From Herbaspirillum sp. AP02 (GTDB lineage Bacteria > Pseudomonadota > Gammaproteobacteria > Burkholderiales > Burkholderiaceae_D), in contig NZ_JADWMY010000001.1 in the NCBI RefSeq assembly GCF_015767275.1, positions 496,001 through 560,000 on the forward strand: DNA of 64,000 nucleotides, in the 5' to 3' direction. How positions within the stretch are numbered: position 1 is the first letter of the stretch; each line of letters begins with the position of its first letter. Below, piece by piece: positions 48,356 to 62,047 of this stretch. The notes beneath the pieces are model-generated. The model ran no database searches. It saw only the letters and a program-made list of their open reading frames with translations, and had not been told where the DNA came from. The position numbers and the translations under genes were made by a program.

Positions 48356-50929
48356 ATGGACGTATCCCGCATTCGCGCCCTGCGCGGCCCCAATCTCTGG
48401 AGCAGACACACCGCCATCGAAGCCATCGTTTCCTGCCCGGAACACGAGCGCGTCATCGACGACATGCCCGGCTTCGAACTGCGCCTGCGCGCCCGCTTCC
48501 CGCAGATCGGCTTCCTCGAACCCGATGGCGGCAAGCAGGTGGTGTCGATGGCCCACGCGCTGGCCGCCGCGGCGCTGGCCCTGCAATCGCAGGCCGGCTG
48601 CCCGGTGACCTTCAGCCGCACGGTATCGACCGTCGAGACCGGCATCTACCAGGTGGTGGTGGAATACAGCGAAGAAGAAGTCGGCCGCCTGGCCTTTGAC
48701 CTGGCGCTGCAACTGGTGCAGGCGGCCCAGGCCGATGCCCCCTTCGACCTGATCGCCGCGCTCACCCGCATCCGCGAACTGGACGAGGACGTGCGCCTGG
48801 GCCCCTCCACCGGCTCCATCGTCAATGCCGCCATCAAGCGCGGCATTCCCTATCGCCGCCTGACCCAGGGCAGCATGGTGCAATTCGGCTGGGGCAGCCG
48901 GCAGAAACGCATCCAGGCCGCCGAGACCAGCAACACCAGCGCCATCGCCGAATCCATCGCCCAGGACAAGGACCTGACCAAGATGCTGCTGCACGCCGCC
49001 GGCGTACCGGTGCCCAATGGTCGCGTGGTCACCACGGCCGAAGACGCGCTCAAGGCCGCCGAGGAAATCGGTTCGGCAGTGGTCATCAAGCCGCTGGACG
49101 GCAACCAGGGCAAGGGCGTGGCGGTCAACATCAGCACCCCGGAACAGATCACCCGTGCCTTCAACAACGCCGCCCTGATCAGCGATGAAGTGATCGTCGA
49201 GCGCTACCTGCCCGGCCACGACTTCCGTCTGCTGGTGATCGGCAAGACCCTGGTGGCGGCCGCCCGCCGCGATCCACCCCAAGTCATCGGCGACGGCGTG
49301 CACACCATCCGCCAGTTGATCGATCAGGTCAACGCCGACCCGCTGCGCGGTGATGGCCACGCCACCTCGCTGACCAAGATCCGCCTCGACGATATCGCCC
49401 TGCTGGTGCTGTCGGGCCAGAACCTGGACCCCGAATCCATCCCCGCCCAGGGCGTGCGCGTGGTCCTGCGCAACAACGCCAACCTGTCCACCGGCGGCAC
49501 TGCCACCGATGTCACCGACGACGTCCACCCGGACGTAGCCGCGCGTGCCATCGCGGCGGCGCAGATGGTGGGCCTGGACATCTGCGGCGTGGACGTAGTC
49601 TGTAACTCGGTACACATGTCGCTGGAAGAGCAAGGTGGCGGCATCGTCGAAGTCAATGCCGCGCCCGGCCTGCGCATGCACCTCTCGCCCTCCTACGGCA
49701 AGGCGCGTGACGTCGGCGAAGCCATCGTCTCGACCATGTATGAAGACGGCGACGATGGCCGCATCCCCGTGGTCGCCGTGGCCGGCACCAACGGCAAGAC
49801 CACCACGGTGCGCCTGATCACCCATCTGCTGGCCAAGACCGGCCTGCGCGTGGGCATGACCAATACCGATGGCGTCTATATCGATGGACTGCGCACCGAC
49901 ACCGGCGACTGCAGCGGCCCGCGCAGCGCCCGCAACGTGCTGTTCCACCCGGAAGTCGATGCGGCCGTGCTGGAAACTGCACGTGGCGGCGTGCTGCGTG
50001 AAGGCCTGGGTTTCGACCGCTGCGCCGTGGCCGTGGTCACCAATATCGGCATGGGTGACCACCTGGGCCTGTCCTACATCAGCACCGTGGAAGACCTGGC
50101 CGTGGTCAAGCGCGTCATCGTCGAAAACGTCGCGCCGACCGGCACGGCGGTGCTCAATGCGGCCGACCCCATGGTGGCCAAGATGGCGTCCTCCTGCCCC
50201 GGTTCGGTGACCTTCTTCGCGCTCGACCCCAACCATCCCATCATGGCGACGCATCGTGCCCAGGGCCATCGCATCGTCTACCAGGACGGCGACGTCATCG
50301 TGGCAGCCCAGGGCACATTCGAGAAACGCCTGAAACTGTCCGGCATCCCCCTCACCCGTGCCGGCGCCATCGGCTTCCAGGTCGAGAACGTGATGGCCTC
50401 GGTCGGCGCGGCCTGGGCCTTGAACCTGGACTGGGAGCAGATCACCGGCGCCCTGGCCAGCTTCATCAGCGACAGCGGTACCGCACCGGGCCGCTTCAAC
50501 CTGTTCGATTACAAGGGTGCCACCCTGATCGCCGACTACGGTCACAATCCGGATGCCATCCAGGCCCTCATCAAGGCCGTTGACAGCATGCCCGCCAAGC
50601 GCCGCTCGGTGGTCATCAGCGGTGCGGGTGACCGCCGCGACGTCGACATCACCCGCCAGACCGAACTGCTGGGCGATGCCTTCGATGAAGTGGTGCTGTA
50701 CCAGGACCAGTGCCAGCGCGGCCGCGAGGACGGCGAAGTGATCGCCCTGCTGCGCCAGGGCCTGGAAAAGGCCAGCCGCACCAGCGACATCAAGGAAATC
50801 GACGGCGAATTCGTCGCCATCGATACCGCCCTGGCCTCGCTGCAGCCGGGCGACCTGTGCCTGATCCTGATCGACCAGGTGGAAGAGGCGCTGGCGCACA
50901 TCGACGCCCGCGTCAAGGGAAGCCACTGA
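48356..50929 (+). CDS. cphA: Cyanophycin synthetase
   Basis: 857-residue enzyme polymerising Asp and Arg into multi-L-arginyl-poly-L-aspartate, a nitrogen storage polymer. The N-terminal domain (1-160) begins with RALRGPNLWSRHTAIE. The ATP-grasp domain (about 205-465) has VVIKPLDGNQGKGVAVNIS and GIVEVNAAPGLRMHLSP. The Mur-ligase domain has the P-loop GTNGKTT (477-483). The C-terminal Mur domain has PGRFNLFDYKGATLIADYGHNPDAI (711-735, seen in parts). The ATG at 48356 has AGGA 10 nt upstream; an in-frame TTG at 48350 is the alternative. No cyanophycinase is in this window. Confidence 0.96.
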   Translation: MDVSRIRALRGPNLWSRHTAIEAIVSCPEHERVIDDMPGFELRLRARFPQIGFLEPDGGKQVVSMAHALAAAALALQSQAGCPVTFSRTVSTVETGIYQVVVEYSEEEVGRLAFDLALQLVQAAQADAPFDLIAALTRIRELDEDVRLGPSTGSIVNAAIKRGIPYRRLTQGSMVQFGWGSRQKRIQAAETSNTSAIAESIAQDKDLTKMLLHAAGVPVPNGRVVTTAEDALKAAEEIGSAVVIKPLDGNQGKGVAVNISTPEQITRAFNNAALISDEVIVERYLPGHDFRLLVIGKTLVAAARRDPPQVIGDGVHTIRQLIDQVNADPLRGDGHATSLTKIRLDDIALLVLSGQNLDPESIPAQGVRVVLRNNANLSTGGTATDVTDDVHPDVAARAIAAAQMVGLDICGVDVVCNSVHMSLEEQGGGIVEVNAAPGLRMHLSPSYGKARDVGEAIVSTMYEDGDDGRIPVVAVAGTNGKTTTVRLITHLLAKTGLRVGMTNTDGVYIDGLRTDTGDCSGPRSARNVLFHPEVDAAVLETARGGVLREGLGFDRCAVAVVTNIGMGDHLGLSYISTVEDLAVVKRVIVENVAPTGTAVLNAADPMVAKMASSCPGSVTFFALDPNHPIMATHRAQGHRIVYQDGDVIVAAQGTFEKRLKLSGIPLTRAGAIGFQVENVMASVGAAWALNLDWEQITGALASFISDSGTAPGRFNLFDYKGATLIADYGHNPDAIQALIKAVDSMPAKRRSVVISGAGDRRDVDITRQTELLGDAFDEVVLYQDQCQRGREDGEVIALLRQGLEKASRTSDIKEIDGEFVAIDTALASLQPGDLCLILIDQVEEALAHIDARVKGSH

Positions 50930-50966
50930 GCCCGAACCCGCCCTGCGGGTGCGGGTGCAATCCATG

Positions 50967-51001
50967 AAGCATCCCGGCGTCTTGCCGGGATGCTTTTTTT
51001 A
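50967..51001 (+). terminator. Intrinsic terminator of the cphA' - cphA unit
   Basis: A perfect 12-bp stem AAGCATCCCGGC (50967-50978) / GCCGGGATGCTT (50984-50995) has a 5-nt loop and runs into eight T residues. It lies 38 nt after the cphA stop. Confidence 0.93.
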
Positions 51002-51022
51002 TGGCCGACTCAGGCTTGCGGA

Positions 51023-51559
51023 TCAGTCATCCTGGCTGGGGTCCAGTTCGGGGAACAGGACTTCGGTAAAGCCGAATTGCCGGAAGTCGCGAATGCGCAT
51101 CGGATACAGGATGCCCAGCAGGTGGTCGCACTCGTGCTGCACTACGCGGGCATGGAAGCCATCCACGGTGCGGTCGATCACATTGCCGTTCTGGTCCACG
51201 CCCTGGTAGCGCAGACGGCTCCAGCGCGGCACCACGCCACGCATGCCGGGCACCGACAGGCAGCCCTCCCAGCCGTCCTCTTCCTGGTCCGAGAGAGGGG
51301 TGAGGATGGGGTTGATCAGCACCGTCTCGGGCACGGCCGGGGCATCCGGATAGCGCTGGTTGTGGCCGAAACCGAAGATCACCAGCTGCAGATCGACGCC
51401 GATCTGGGGCGCGGCCAATCCTGCGCCATTGACGGCGCGCATGGTCTCGAACATGTCGTCGACCAGCCGCGCCAGCTCGGGCGTGCCGAACTCCGTCACC
51501 AGCTGCGCCTGGCGCAGCAGGCGCGGGTCGCCCATCTTGAGAATCTCGCGTATCGCCAT
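51023..51559 (-). CDS. def: Peptide deformylase
   Basis: 178-residue metalloenzyme removing the formyl group from new proteins. All three motifs are present: [10 protein letters not shown] (46-54), EGCLSVPG with metal ligand Cys100, and QHECDHLLG with His142, Glu143 and His146. GGAG lies close to the ATG. It is convergent with cphA and directly follows galU on the same strand, but a strong hairpin sits between galU and its ribosome-binding site. It acts before the map product. Confidence 0.97.
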   Translation of the reverse strand: MAIREILKMGDPRLLRQAQLVTEFGTPELARLVDDMFETMRAVNGAGLAAPQIGVDLQLVIFGFGHNQRYPDAPAVPETVLINPILTPLSDQEEDGWEGCLSVPGMRGVVPRWSRLRYQGVDQNGNVIDRTVDGFHARVVQHECDHLLGILYPMRIRDFRQFGFTEVLFPELDPSQDD

Positions 51560-51576
51560 CCAATTTCTCCATGAAA

Positions 51577-51599
51577 GACGCCCGGTCGGGCCGGGCGTC
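51577..51599 (-). terminator. Hairpin between galU and def
   Basis: A perfect 9-bp GC-rich stem GACGCCCGG (51577-51585) / CCGGGCGTC (51591-51599) has a 5-nt loop. On the minus strand only a weak T-tract follows, and the def ATG is just 17 nt away. It may end galU transcription or affect def translation. Confidence 0.5.
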
Positions 51600-51635
51600 A
51601 GTGTGTGATCGAAGTCGCGTTCGGCGACTCCCTGC

Positions 51636-52529
51636 TCAGCGCTGCTTGTTGGCCACTTCCTGCAGGTATTGCGCGAAGGCCGGACCGGTCTCCGGATGCT
51701 TCAGGCCCATGGCGACCATGGCCTTCAGGTAACCCAGCTTGGAACCGCAATCATAGCGCTGTCCCTGATAACGATAGGCCAGTACCGACTCGGCCTGCAT
51801 CAGCTTGGCAATGCCATCAGTGAGCTGGATCTCGCCACCGGCACCACGCGGGATGTTTTCCAGGTAGTGGAAGATGCGGCTGTTGAGCACATAGCGACCG
51901 ACCACCGCCAGCGTGGACGGTGCCTCTTCCGGCGCCGGCTTCTCGACGATGGCATTGACGCGCTCGAGGTCGGGCTGATAAGGCGTGGCGCTGACGATGC
52001 CATATTGGCGCGTTTCGCTCTTGGGGACTTCCTGCACCGCCAGCATGCTCATGCCTTCGCGGGCATAGATGTCGGTCATCTGTGCCAGCACCGGCTTGAC
52101 ACCTTCGTCGGTGTCCATGAAGTCGTCGGCCAGCAGCACCGCAAAGGGTTCCTCGCCCACCACCGGACGCGCGCACAGCACGGCGTGGCCCAGCCCCAGC
52201 GGCTCGGACTGACGGATGAAGATGCAATTGACGTTCTTCGGTACCACGTTCTGGACGATTTCCAGCAGCTTTTTCTTGCCGGCGGCTTCCAGTTCGCTTT
52301 CCAGTTCATAGGCCTTGTCGAAGTGGTCTTCGATGGCGCGCTTGTTACGGCCGGTGATGAACACCATCTCGGTGATGCCGGCAGCCACCGCTTCTTCGAC
52401 TGCGTAATGGATCAGCGGCTTGTCGACGATGGGCAGCATTTCCTTGGGCTGTGCCTTGGTAGCGGGCAGGAAGCGGCTGCCGAGACCGGCGACGGGAAAG
52501 ACGGCTTTCTTGATCTTCTTGATCATCAT
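51636..52529 (-). CDS. galU: UTP--glucose-1-phosphate uridylyltransferase
   Basis: 297-residue enzyme making UDP-glucose for polysaccharides, LPS and osmotic glucans. The nucleotide-binding signature is [27 protein letters not shown]. It also has [42 protein letters not shown] and [13 protein letters not shown]. Two ATGs are adjacent. GGAG is only 2 nt from the first and 5 nt from the second (52526), so the real start may be the second. Confidence 0.97.
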   Translation of the reverse strand: MMIKKIKKAVFPVAGLGSRFLPATKAQPKEMLPIVDKPLIHYAVEEAVAAGITEMVFITGRNKRAIEDHFDKAYELESELEAAGKKKLLEIVQNVVPKNVNCIFIRQSEPLGLGHAVLCARPVVGEEPFAVLLADDFMDTDEGVKPVLAQMTDIYAREGMSMLAVQEVPKSETRQYGIVSATPYQPDLERVNAIVEKPAPEEAPSTLAVVGRYVLNSRIFHYLENIPRGAGGEIQLTDGIAKLMQAESVLAYRYQGQRYDCGSKLGYLKAMVAMGLKHPETGPAFAQYLQEVANKQR

Positions 52530-52645
52530 GACTCCGAGGTAGGAATGGGTCTTGGTAATTCGTTATCGTCTGCTCTTGCAGAGCAGCCCCGACTGAACGG
52601 GAATGTAATGGTGGCGCATTGTATATGAATAAAAAGACAAGGTAA

Positions 52646-56097
<3,452 letters not shown>

Positions 56098-56537
56098 GCT
56101 GCACGACCTTTCAGGCTGTCTGGCTGGGGGGCGCCATCGTGGGCGCCGTGTGGCATGGTCGGCTGGGAGAAGCTGCTCATCGAAGAAATCCGAATCCTAT
56201 CAATCCAAGAAGGCCGACCGCGGCCGCCGGCACACGAACGTCCGTCACTGCCACGGGCGGCATTGCGGCGCCGGCATCGGCCAGGAGGGCGGACATCGGG
56301 CGCGTCGGACGAAAGGAGTACGGCAAGATCGCGGTCAAGATATTGTTATTTTTCCATGGCCCGTGGGGGCCGAGAATCGAAGCTACTGCGAATGCTGCTG
56401 CAAAAGCAGCTCCGACCCGACACCGGCTGGGCAGACGCCCGAACCGGGCCGGTCGACAAGTTTTTCAGGGTACGGTCGCGCCCCCTGCTTGTCAAGCCGA
56501 CAAAGGCCCTGGCGCAGCCAGCAAAAGGCATCCGGCA
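56098..56537. other. smc - zipA intergenic region (440 bp)
   Basis: No protein gene recognised on either strand. It holds a good minus-strand promoter 43 nt after smc (listed separately) and two small hairpins downstream of it: GCTGC/GCAGC (56397-56410) and GGCCC/GGGCC (around 56358-56372). The result would be a leader of about 360 nt for zipA or a small RNA. Neither can be confirmed from sequence. Confidence 0.5.
56467..56495 (-). promoter_or_regulatory. Putative promoter upstream of zipA
   Basis: On the minus strand a perfect -35 TTGACA (56495-56490) is separated by 17 bp from TACCCT (56472-56467), a partial -10 match. It lies far upstream of zipA (about 370 nt), just behind the smc stop. 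Confidence 0.45.
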
Positions 56538-59500
56538 TCAGGCGGCCTGCTCGGCGCTGGAAAAGTTGGCGGCCGACTCCATGTCCACTGCCACGATGCG
56601 CGACACGCCCTGCTCCTGCATGGTCACCCCGATCAGTTGCTGCGCCATTTCCATGGCGATCTTGTTGTGGGAGATGAACAGGAACTGGGTGTGTTCCGAC
56701 ATGCGCTTGACCATGTTGGCGAAACGTTCGGTGTTGGCATCGTCCAGCGGCGCATCCACCTCGTCGAGCAAGCAGAACGGCGCCGGGTTCAGCTGGAACA
56801 TGGAGAACACCAGGGCGGTTGCCGTCAGCGCCTTCTCGCCACCCGAGAGCAGGTGGATGGTGGCGTTCTTCTTGCCCGGCGGCTGCGCCATGACCTGCAC
56901 GCCGGAATCCAGGATCTCGTCGCCAGTCATGATGAGCTTGGCCTGGCCACCGCCGAAGAGCACCGGGAACAGCTCCGAGAAGTGGTGGTTGACCTTGTCG
57001 AAGGTGTCCTGCAGCAGGTCGCGGGTTTCCATGTCGATCTTGTGGATCGCATCCTGCAGCGTAGTGATGGCTTCGTTCAGGTCGGCATGCTGCGCATCCA
57101 GGAAGTGCTTGCGCTCCGAGGCCGTGGCCAGTTCATCCAGTGCGGCCAGGTTGACCGCGCCCAGTGCCGCGATGGCGTTGGTCAGGCGGGTCACTTCGCC
57201 TTGCAGGTAGGACGGGCGCATGTCGCTGGTGAGCTTCTCGGACAGCGCGGCCTCGTCGGCCTGGGTCTGGGCCAGGGCTTCGGAGAACTGCTCCTGATTC
57301 AGGCGCGCTGCCTGTTCCTTCAGCTGCAATTCCGTGATGCGGTCGCGCTGCGGCTGCAGGCTGCGTTCGGCCTGCATGCGGCTTTCTTCATGCGAGCGCA
57401 GTTGCTGCGACAGCTGGTCCAGTTCGTGACGGGCATCGGCCAGTGCGCGTTCCTGTGTGCTGCGACGGTCCAGCAGTTCCTGCAGGCCGGCCTGGGCCGC
57501 CTGGTCGTCCAGGCTTTCCAGTTCCAGCGAGCCTTGTTGCATGCTGGCAAACAGTTGCGCCGCCTGTTCCAGGGCGGTGGCGATGCCACGCTTCAATTCC
57601 TCGATCTTGTTGCGATGCGACTTTTCGGCAAATTCGGTTTCCTGTGCAGAGCGCTCCAGCTCACGCAGGCGGGTGCGGGCGTCGTTGAGCTGCTGCTCCT
57701 TGTTGAGGTAATCGGTCTGGCCGTTTTCGTGCTGTTCCTGCAGCTCGGCCAGTTCGATATCGAGTTCCTCGAAGCGCGCCTCGGATTCGGCCTGGACCTG
57801 CTGCTGTTCGGCTTCCTGCATGCCGATTTCTTCCAGGTCGGTGGCGATCTGGGTGCTGCGCTGGTTGAAGCGTTCCTGCACCTCGCCCAGCTTCATCACC
57901 TCGATCTGCAGGCTGTGCGCCGACTGGGTCAGCGCATTGACCCGCAGGCGCAGTTCCTGCAGGCGCTGCGACGCGCCCGTCAAGGCTGCCTCGGCGCGTA
58001 CGGCACGGCCCTTGGCTTCCTCGGCCAGCATGGACTGGGCGCGCTGCTGCTTGGTGATGTTCTCGATTTCCTGCTGGCGCGCCAGCATGCCATCCTGCTC
58101 CGAATCGGAGGCGTAGAAGCGCACGCTGGAATTGCTCACCACATGGCCCTGGCGGGTCACGAAGAGGCCGCCCAGCGGCAATTTGGAGCGTTCGGCGAAG
58201 GCGCTGGCGGTGTCGTCGGCGATGTAGATGTGGTTGAGCCAGTCGTTCATCAGGGCGCGCAGGCCCGGATCGTTCAGCTGCAGCAAGCCCACGAAGGGTT
58301 TAAGGCCGGCCACCGGCTGCGCTTCCGACTGGGCAAGGCCGGCATTGGGCGCATACAGCGCCAGCTTGGCCGGTGGAGCATCGCTGAAGAAGGCCTTGGC
58401 CCAGTCCAGGTTGGACATTTCCAGGGCCGACATGCGCTCGCGCAGTACCGCTTCCAGCGCGGTTTCCCAGCCGGATTCGATGTGCAGCTTCTGCCACAGG
58501 CGCGGCAGTTCTGCCAGGCCGTGCTTTTCCAGCCAGGGCTGGACCTTGCCCTGCGCCTGCACGCTTTCCTGCAATTGCTTCAAGGCCGTCAGGCGCGCAT
58601 CCAGCTGGGCATGGGCCGAGGTTTCCTTGCTCACCAGCTCCTGGGCCGTGCGACGCTCTTCTTCCAGGCGCGGCAACTGTTCCTGCGCCTCGTCCAGAAC
58701 CATGCTGGCTTCTTCCAGCGAGGCCTGCTTTTCTTCCAGCTGCATGCGCAGGTTGGACAGATGCGTCTCATCGGGCATGGCCATGCCGTTCTTTTCCTGC
58801 ATCAGTCGCTCACGGCGGGCCGCCAGGCCGGAGAGGATGTTGGAGGCATTGCGCTGGTGCGTCGATTGCAGCTCGATCTGCTGCTGCACCTGCATGATCT
58901 TGCCGCGCGATTCAGTGGTCTTCAGTTGCGACTCGCGCCAGGCCGCTTCCAGCGAAGGCAGGCGATCGCTGGTGTCCTGCACGGCGTGCTGGGCCTGCTC
59001 CACGCGCATGCCGAATTCTTCCAGCTGGATTTCGGCCTCGGCCAGTTCTTCCTGCTGCTGCGTGCCCTGGCGCTGCCACTGGTCGCGCTGCGCGCCCAGC
59101 GAATTGAGTTGTGCCTGCAGGCGATTGCGCGATTCGATGACGAACTTGATCTGCGCTTCCAGGCTGCCGATCTCGGAATTGGTCTGGTACAGGTGGCCCT
59201 GCGCCTGGTGCAGGCGGTCGCCGGCGCCATAGTGGGCCTGGCGCATGTGCTCCAGCTCGGTCTCGGCGTGGCGCAGCTTGGCGGTCTGCTCTTCCAGGTC
59301 GATCTGGGCGCGTTCGATTTCCTTGAAGAATTTTTCCTGCTCGGCCTTGGCTTCGTTCTTGCGCAGCAGCCAGAGCAGCTTCTGCTTTTCTTCCTGGTCG
59401 TTCTGCAGCTCATGGAATTTCTTGGCCACGGCGGCCTGGGCTTCCAGCTTTTCCAGGTTGGCGTTGAGCTCGCGCAGGATGTCTTCCAGGCGGGTCAGGT

Positions 59501-60068
59501 TTTCGGTGGTGTCGTGCAGGCGGTTCTCGGTCTCGCGGCGGCGCTCCTTGTACTTGGAGACGCCGGCAGCCTCTTCCAGGAAGATGCGCAGCTCTTCGGG
59601 ACGGGCTTCGATGATGCGCGAGATCATGCCCTGGCCGATGATGGCGTAGGCGCGCGGGCCCAGGCCGGTGCCGAGGAAGATGTCCTGGATGTCGCGGCGG
59701 CGCACCGACTGGTTGTTGATGTAGTACGAGGACGTGCCGTCGCGGGTCAGCGTGCGCTTGACGGCGATTTCGGCGTATTGCCCCCACTGTCCGGCAGCCT
59801 TGCCGGCGGAGTTATCGAACACCAGTTCGACCGAGGCGCGCCCGGCCGGCTTGCGGTGGGTGGAGCCGTTGAAGATGACGTCCTGCATCGATTCGCCACG
59901 CAGCTCCGAGGCCTTGGATTCGCCCAGCACCCAGCGCACGGCATCGATGATGTTGGATTTGCCGCAGCCATTGGGTCCGACCACGCCTACCAGCTGCCCC
60001 GGAACCTGGAAATGCGTAGGCTCGACGAAGGACTTGAATCCAGATAATTTAATGGAAGTTAGGCGCAC
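56538..60068 (-). CDS. smc: Chromosome segregation protein SMC
   Basis: 1176-residue condensin ATPase that organises and segregates the chromosome. The N-terminal Walker A is GPNGCGKSN (31-39) in MRLTSIKLSGFKSF-type context. Long coiled coils occupy about 170-500 and 650-1010. The hinge domain is around 510-640 (LAELPRLWQKLHIESGWETALEAVL...; FVTRQGHVVSNSSVRFY). The C-terminal ABC signature is HLLSGGEKALTATAL with Walker B FCLLDEVDAPLDDAN. It starts at a GTG at 60068. A 1302-codon antisense open frame is only a coding shadow. Confidence 0.97.
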   Translation of the reverse strand: MRLTSIKLSGFKSFVEPTHFQVPGQLVGVVGPNGCGKSNIIDAVRWVLGESKASELRGESMQDVIFNGSTHRKPAGRASVELVFDNSAGKAAGQWGQYAEIAVKRTLTRDGTSSYYINNQSVRRRDIQDIFLGTGLGPRAYAIIGQGMISRIIEARPEELRIFLEEAAGVSKYKERRRETENRLHDTTENLTRLEDILRELNANLEKLEAQAAVAKKFHELQNDQEEKQKLLWLLRKNEAKAEQEKFFKEIERAQIDLEEQTAKLRHAETELEHMRQAHYGAGDRLHQAQGHLYQTNSEIGSLEAQIKFVIESRNRLQAQLNSLGAQRDQWQRQGTQQQEELAEAEIQLEEFGMRVEQAQHAVQDTSDRLPSLEAAWRESQLKTTESRGKIMQVQQQIELQSTHQRNASNILSGLAARRERLMQEKNGMAMPDETHLSNLRMQLEEKQASLEEASMVLDEAQEQLPRLEEERRTAQELVSKETSAHAQLDARLTALKQLQESVQAQGKVQPWLEKHGLAELPRLWQKLHIESGWETALEAVLRERMSALEMSNLDWAKAFFSDAPPAKLALYAPNAGLAQSEAQPVAGLKPFVGLLQLNDPGLRALMNDWLNHIYIADDTASAFAERSKLPLGGLFVTRQGHVVSNSSVRFYASDSEQDGMLARQQEIENITKQQRAQSMLAEEAKGRAVRAEAALTGASQRLQELRLRVNALTQSAHSLQIEVMKLGEVQERFNQRSTQIATDLEEIGMQEAEQQQVQAESEARFEELDIELAELQEQHENGQTDYLNKEQQLNDARTRLRELERSAQETEFAEKSHRNKIEELKRGIATALEQAAQLFASMQQGSLELESLDDQAAQAGLQELLDRRSTQERALADARHELDQLSQQLRSHEESRMQAERSLQPQRDRITELQLKEQAARLNQEQFSEALAQTQADEAALSEKLTSDMRPSYLQGEVTRLTNAIAALGAVNLAALDELATASERKHFLDAQHADLNEAITTLQDAIHKIDMETRDLLQDTFDKVNHHFSELFPVLFGGGQAKLIMTGDEILDSGVQVMAQPPGKKNATIHLLSGGEKALTATALVFSMFQLNPAPFCLLDEVDAPLDDANTERFANMVKRMSEHTQFLFISHNKIAMEMAQQLIGVTMQEQGVSRIVAVDMESAANFSSAEQAA

Positions 60069-60216
60069 GTTATCGACAAATTAAAACAATTGAGGGAAAG
60101 CGGGAATTTTGCTTCCGGGAAGGCCGGTATCATAACATCGCAAGCCCCCGCCACGGCCAAAAACGGCCCTGCCCGCCCCCTGGCAGCCCCTGTTTCCGCC
60201 CTGCTCCCGACCCAAT

Positions 60217-60251
60217 GAAAAACGCTGCGCCGACTTGCATCGGCACAGCGT
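60217..60251 (-). terminator. Intrinsic terminator of the chemoreceptor gene
   Basis: A 12-bp stem with one mismatch, ACGCTGCGCCGA (60222-60233) / TCGGCACAGCGT (60240-60251), has a 6-nt loop. On the minus strand it is followed by TTTTTC. It lies 29 nt after the chemoreceptor stop, so smc should have its own promoter. Confidence 0.85.
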
Positions 60252-60280
60252 CATGAGCTCCATTCGGCAGCAGCGAGGGA

Positions 60281-62047
60281 TCAGAAGGTTTCCCAGTCCC
60301 CGTCGTCGCCAGCGGCCACCGGCTTCTTCCCCGGAGCAGCCGGCTTGGCCGCCGGTATTGCCAGCGCGGCCGCCTTGCCGGGTGCCGCCGACGCCACCTT
60401 GGGGGCCGGCTTCGGGGCAGCCTTGAAGGCCGGCGCTGGTGTCGGCTTGGCCGCCATCGCCGGCGCCGGGCGCACGACCGCCTCCATGGCGGCATCCTCG
60501 CCTTCGACCTGGAAGGTGGACACGGCCGCCTTCAGGCGCCTTGCCTGCTCTTCCAGTGAGCCGGCTGCGGCGGCGGCTTCCTCGACCAGTGCCGCGTTCT
60601 GCTGGGTCACCTGATCCATCTCGCCGATGGCCAGGTTGACCTGTTCGATGCCACGGCGCTGCTCTTCGGAGGCCGCCGAGATCTCGCTGACGATATCGGT
60701 CAGGCGATGCACTGCCGAGACCACCTCGCCCATGGTTTCACCGGCGCGGGCCACCTGGTCGGAGCCACTGCCCACCCGCTGCACAGAATCCTCGATCAGG
60801 GCCTTGATCTCCTTGGCGGCCTGGGCACTGCGCTGGGCCAGCGAACGCACCTCCGAGGCCACCACCGCAAAGCCCCGCCCCTGCTCACCGGCACGGGCCG
60901 CCTCGACGGCGGCGTTCAGCGCCAGGATGTTGGTCTGGAAGGCAATGCCGTCGATGACACCGATGATGTCCGAAATCTTGCGCGAACTTTCAGTAATGCC
61001 CTCCATGGTCTGCACCACCTGCCCCACCACCTCGCCACCGCGCTTGGCGATTTCCGAAGCGTTGTTGGCCAGTTGACCGGCCTGGCGGGCGTTATCGGCA
61101 TTCTGCTTCACGGTGGCGGTCAGCGAATCCATGTTCGAGGCAGTCATCGCCAGTGAGCCGGCCTGTTCTTCGGTACGCGAGGACAGATCCAGGTTGCCGG
61201 CCGCAATCTCGTGCGCTCCGACATCGATGGCGTCAGTGCCCTGGCGGATGCCCTTGATCACCCCCGCCAGGCGTTCGCGCATGGTGGCCATCTCATAGAG
61301 CAGGCTACGCTTGTCACCGGCCCGGGTATCGACTTTCACGGTCAGGTCGCCATTGGCGATGCGGGTGGCGATGGCCACCGCATAGGCCGGCTCGCCACCG
61401 AGGCTGCCGGTGATGCGGCGAATGATGGCCAGCATCATCACCGACACCACCACGCCCACCACCAGCAGGATGCCCAGCAAGCGCAGCAGGTCCGACTGGA
61501 ACTGTGCCTGCACATCGCTGAGGAAGACCCCGGTGACGATGAACCAGTCCCAGGTCTTGTTGTGCACCACGTAGCTCATCTTGGGAGTACGGTTACTGTC
61601 GTCGGTACCAGGCAGGCGGCCCATGTACTGGACAAAGCCCTGCTGTTTTTCCTGTCCGACCTTCATCATCTCGACGTAGTAGGCCTTGCCTTCCGAATCC
61701 TTGCGGTCGGCCACGTTCTTGCCGATCATGGATTTGTTGGAGGGCAACATCAGCACCACCGGACGGGAATCGAAGATGAACAGGTAGTTGTCGCCGTCAT
61801 AGCGCATGGCAGCGATGCGCTCCAGCGCGTTCTTCTGCGCCTCCTCCTTGGAAATCTTGCCGGCGGCGACATCGGCCACGTAGCTGTTGACCACGCCATT
61901 GGCGGCCTCGACCACGCGGCGCAAGCCATCCTTGCGTTCGTCCATCATGTTTTCACGGGCGCTGAAGGCGGACCAGGCGGCCAGCAGCAGCAGACCTACC
62001 CACATCACGACGAGCGCAGACAGAAGCTGCGCCTTTAGGCTTTTCAT
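60281..62047 (-). CDS. Methyl-accepting chemotaxis protein with Cache sensor
   Basis: 588-residue transmembrane chemoreceptor. TM1 is at about 7-27 ([21 protein letters not shown]). The periplasmic single-Cache domain (about 35-185) has [29 protein letters not shown] and [18 protein letters not shown]2 ([23 protein letters not shown]) and HAMP follow. The signalling domain has the conserved tip [33 protein letters not shown] flexible Ala/Pro/Lys-rich linker ends in GDWETF, matching the NWETF tail of E. coli Tar/Tsr that docks CheR and CheB. The ATG at 62047 with GGAG upstream is used. Ligands are unknown; similar Cache receptors often sense organic acids. Confidence 0.93.
   Translation of the reverse strand: MKSLKAQLLSALVVMWVGLLLLAAWSAFSARENMMDERKDGLRRVVEAANGVVNSYVADVAAGKISKEEAQKNALERIAAMRYDGDNYLFIFDSRPVVLMLPSNKSMIGKNVADRKDSEGKAYYVEMMKVGQEKQQGFVQYMGRLPGTDDSNRTPKMSYVVHNKTWDWFIVTGVFLSDVQAQFQSDLLRLLGILLVVGVVVSVMMLAIIRRITGSLGGEPAYAVAIATRIANGDLTVKVDTRAGDKRSLLYEMATMRERLAGVIKGIRQGTDAIDVGAHEIAAGNLDLSSRTEEQAGSLAMTASNMDSLTATVKQNADNARQAGQLANNASEIAKRGGEVVGQVVQTMEGITESSRKISDIIGVIDGIAFQTNILALNAAVEAARAGEQGRGFAVVASEVRSLAQRSAQAAKEIKALIEDSVQRVGSGSDQVARAGETMGEVVSAVHRLTDIVSEISAASEEQRRGIEQVNLAIGEMDQVTQQNAALVEEAAAAAGSLEEQARRLKAAVSTFQVEGEDAAMEAVVRPAPAMAAKPTPAPAFKAAPKPAPKVASAAPGKAAALAIPAAKPAAPGKKPVAAGDDGDWETF

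Noticed and set aside
48329-50965. An 878-codon open frame on the minus strand
   Set aside because: Antisense shadow of cphA, whose ATP-grasp and Mur motifs are complete.
56360-56470. tRNA-like TTCGATT in the smc-zipA gap
   Set aside because: The bases around the putative T-loop do not form a 5-bp stem, and no acceptor or anticodon arm can be drawn.
56139-60047. A 1302-codon open frame on the plus strand
   Set aside because: It is entirely antisense to smc, whose motifs (Walker A, signature, Walker B) are intact. The translated sequence is a Gln/Leu/Gly-rich shadow of coiled-coil codons with high GC third positions.
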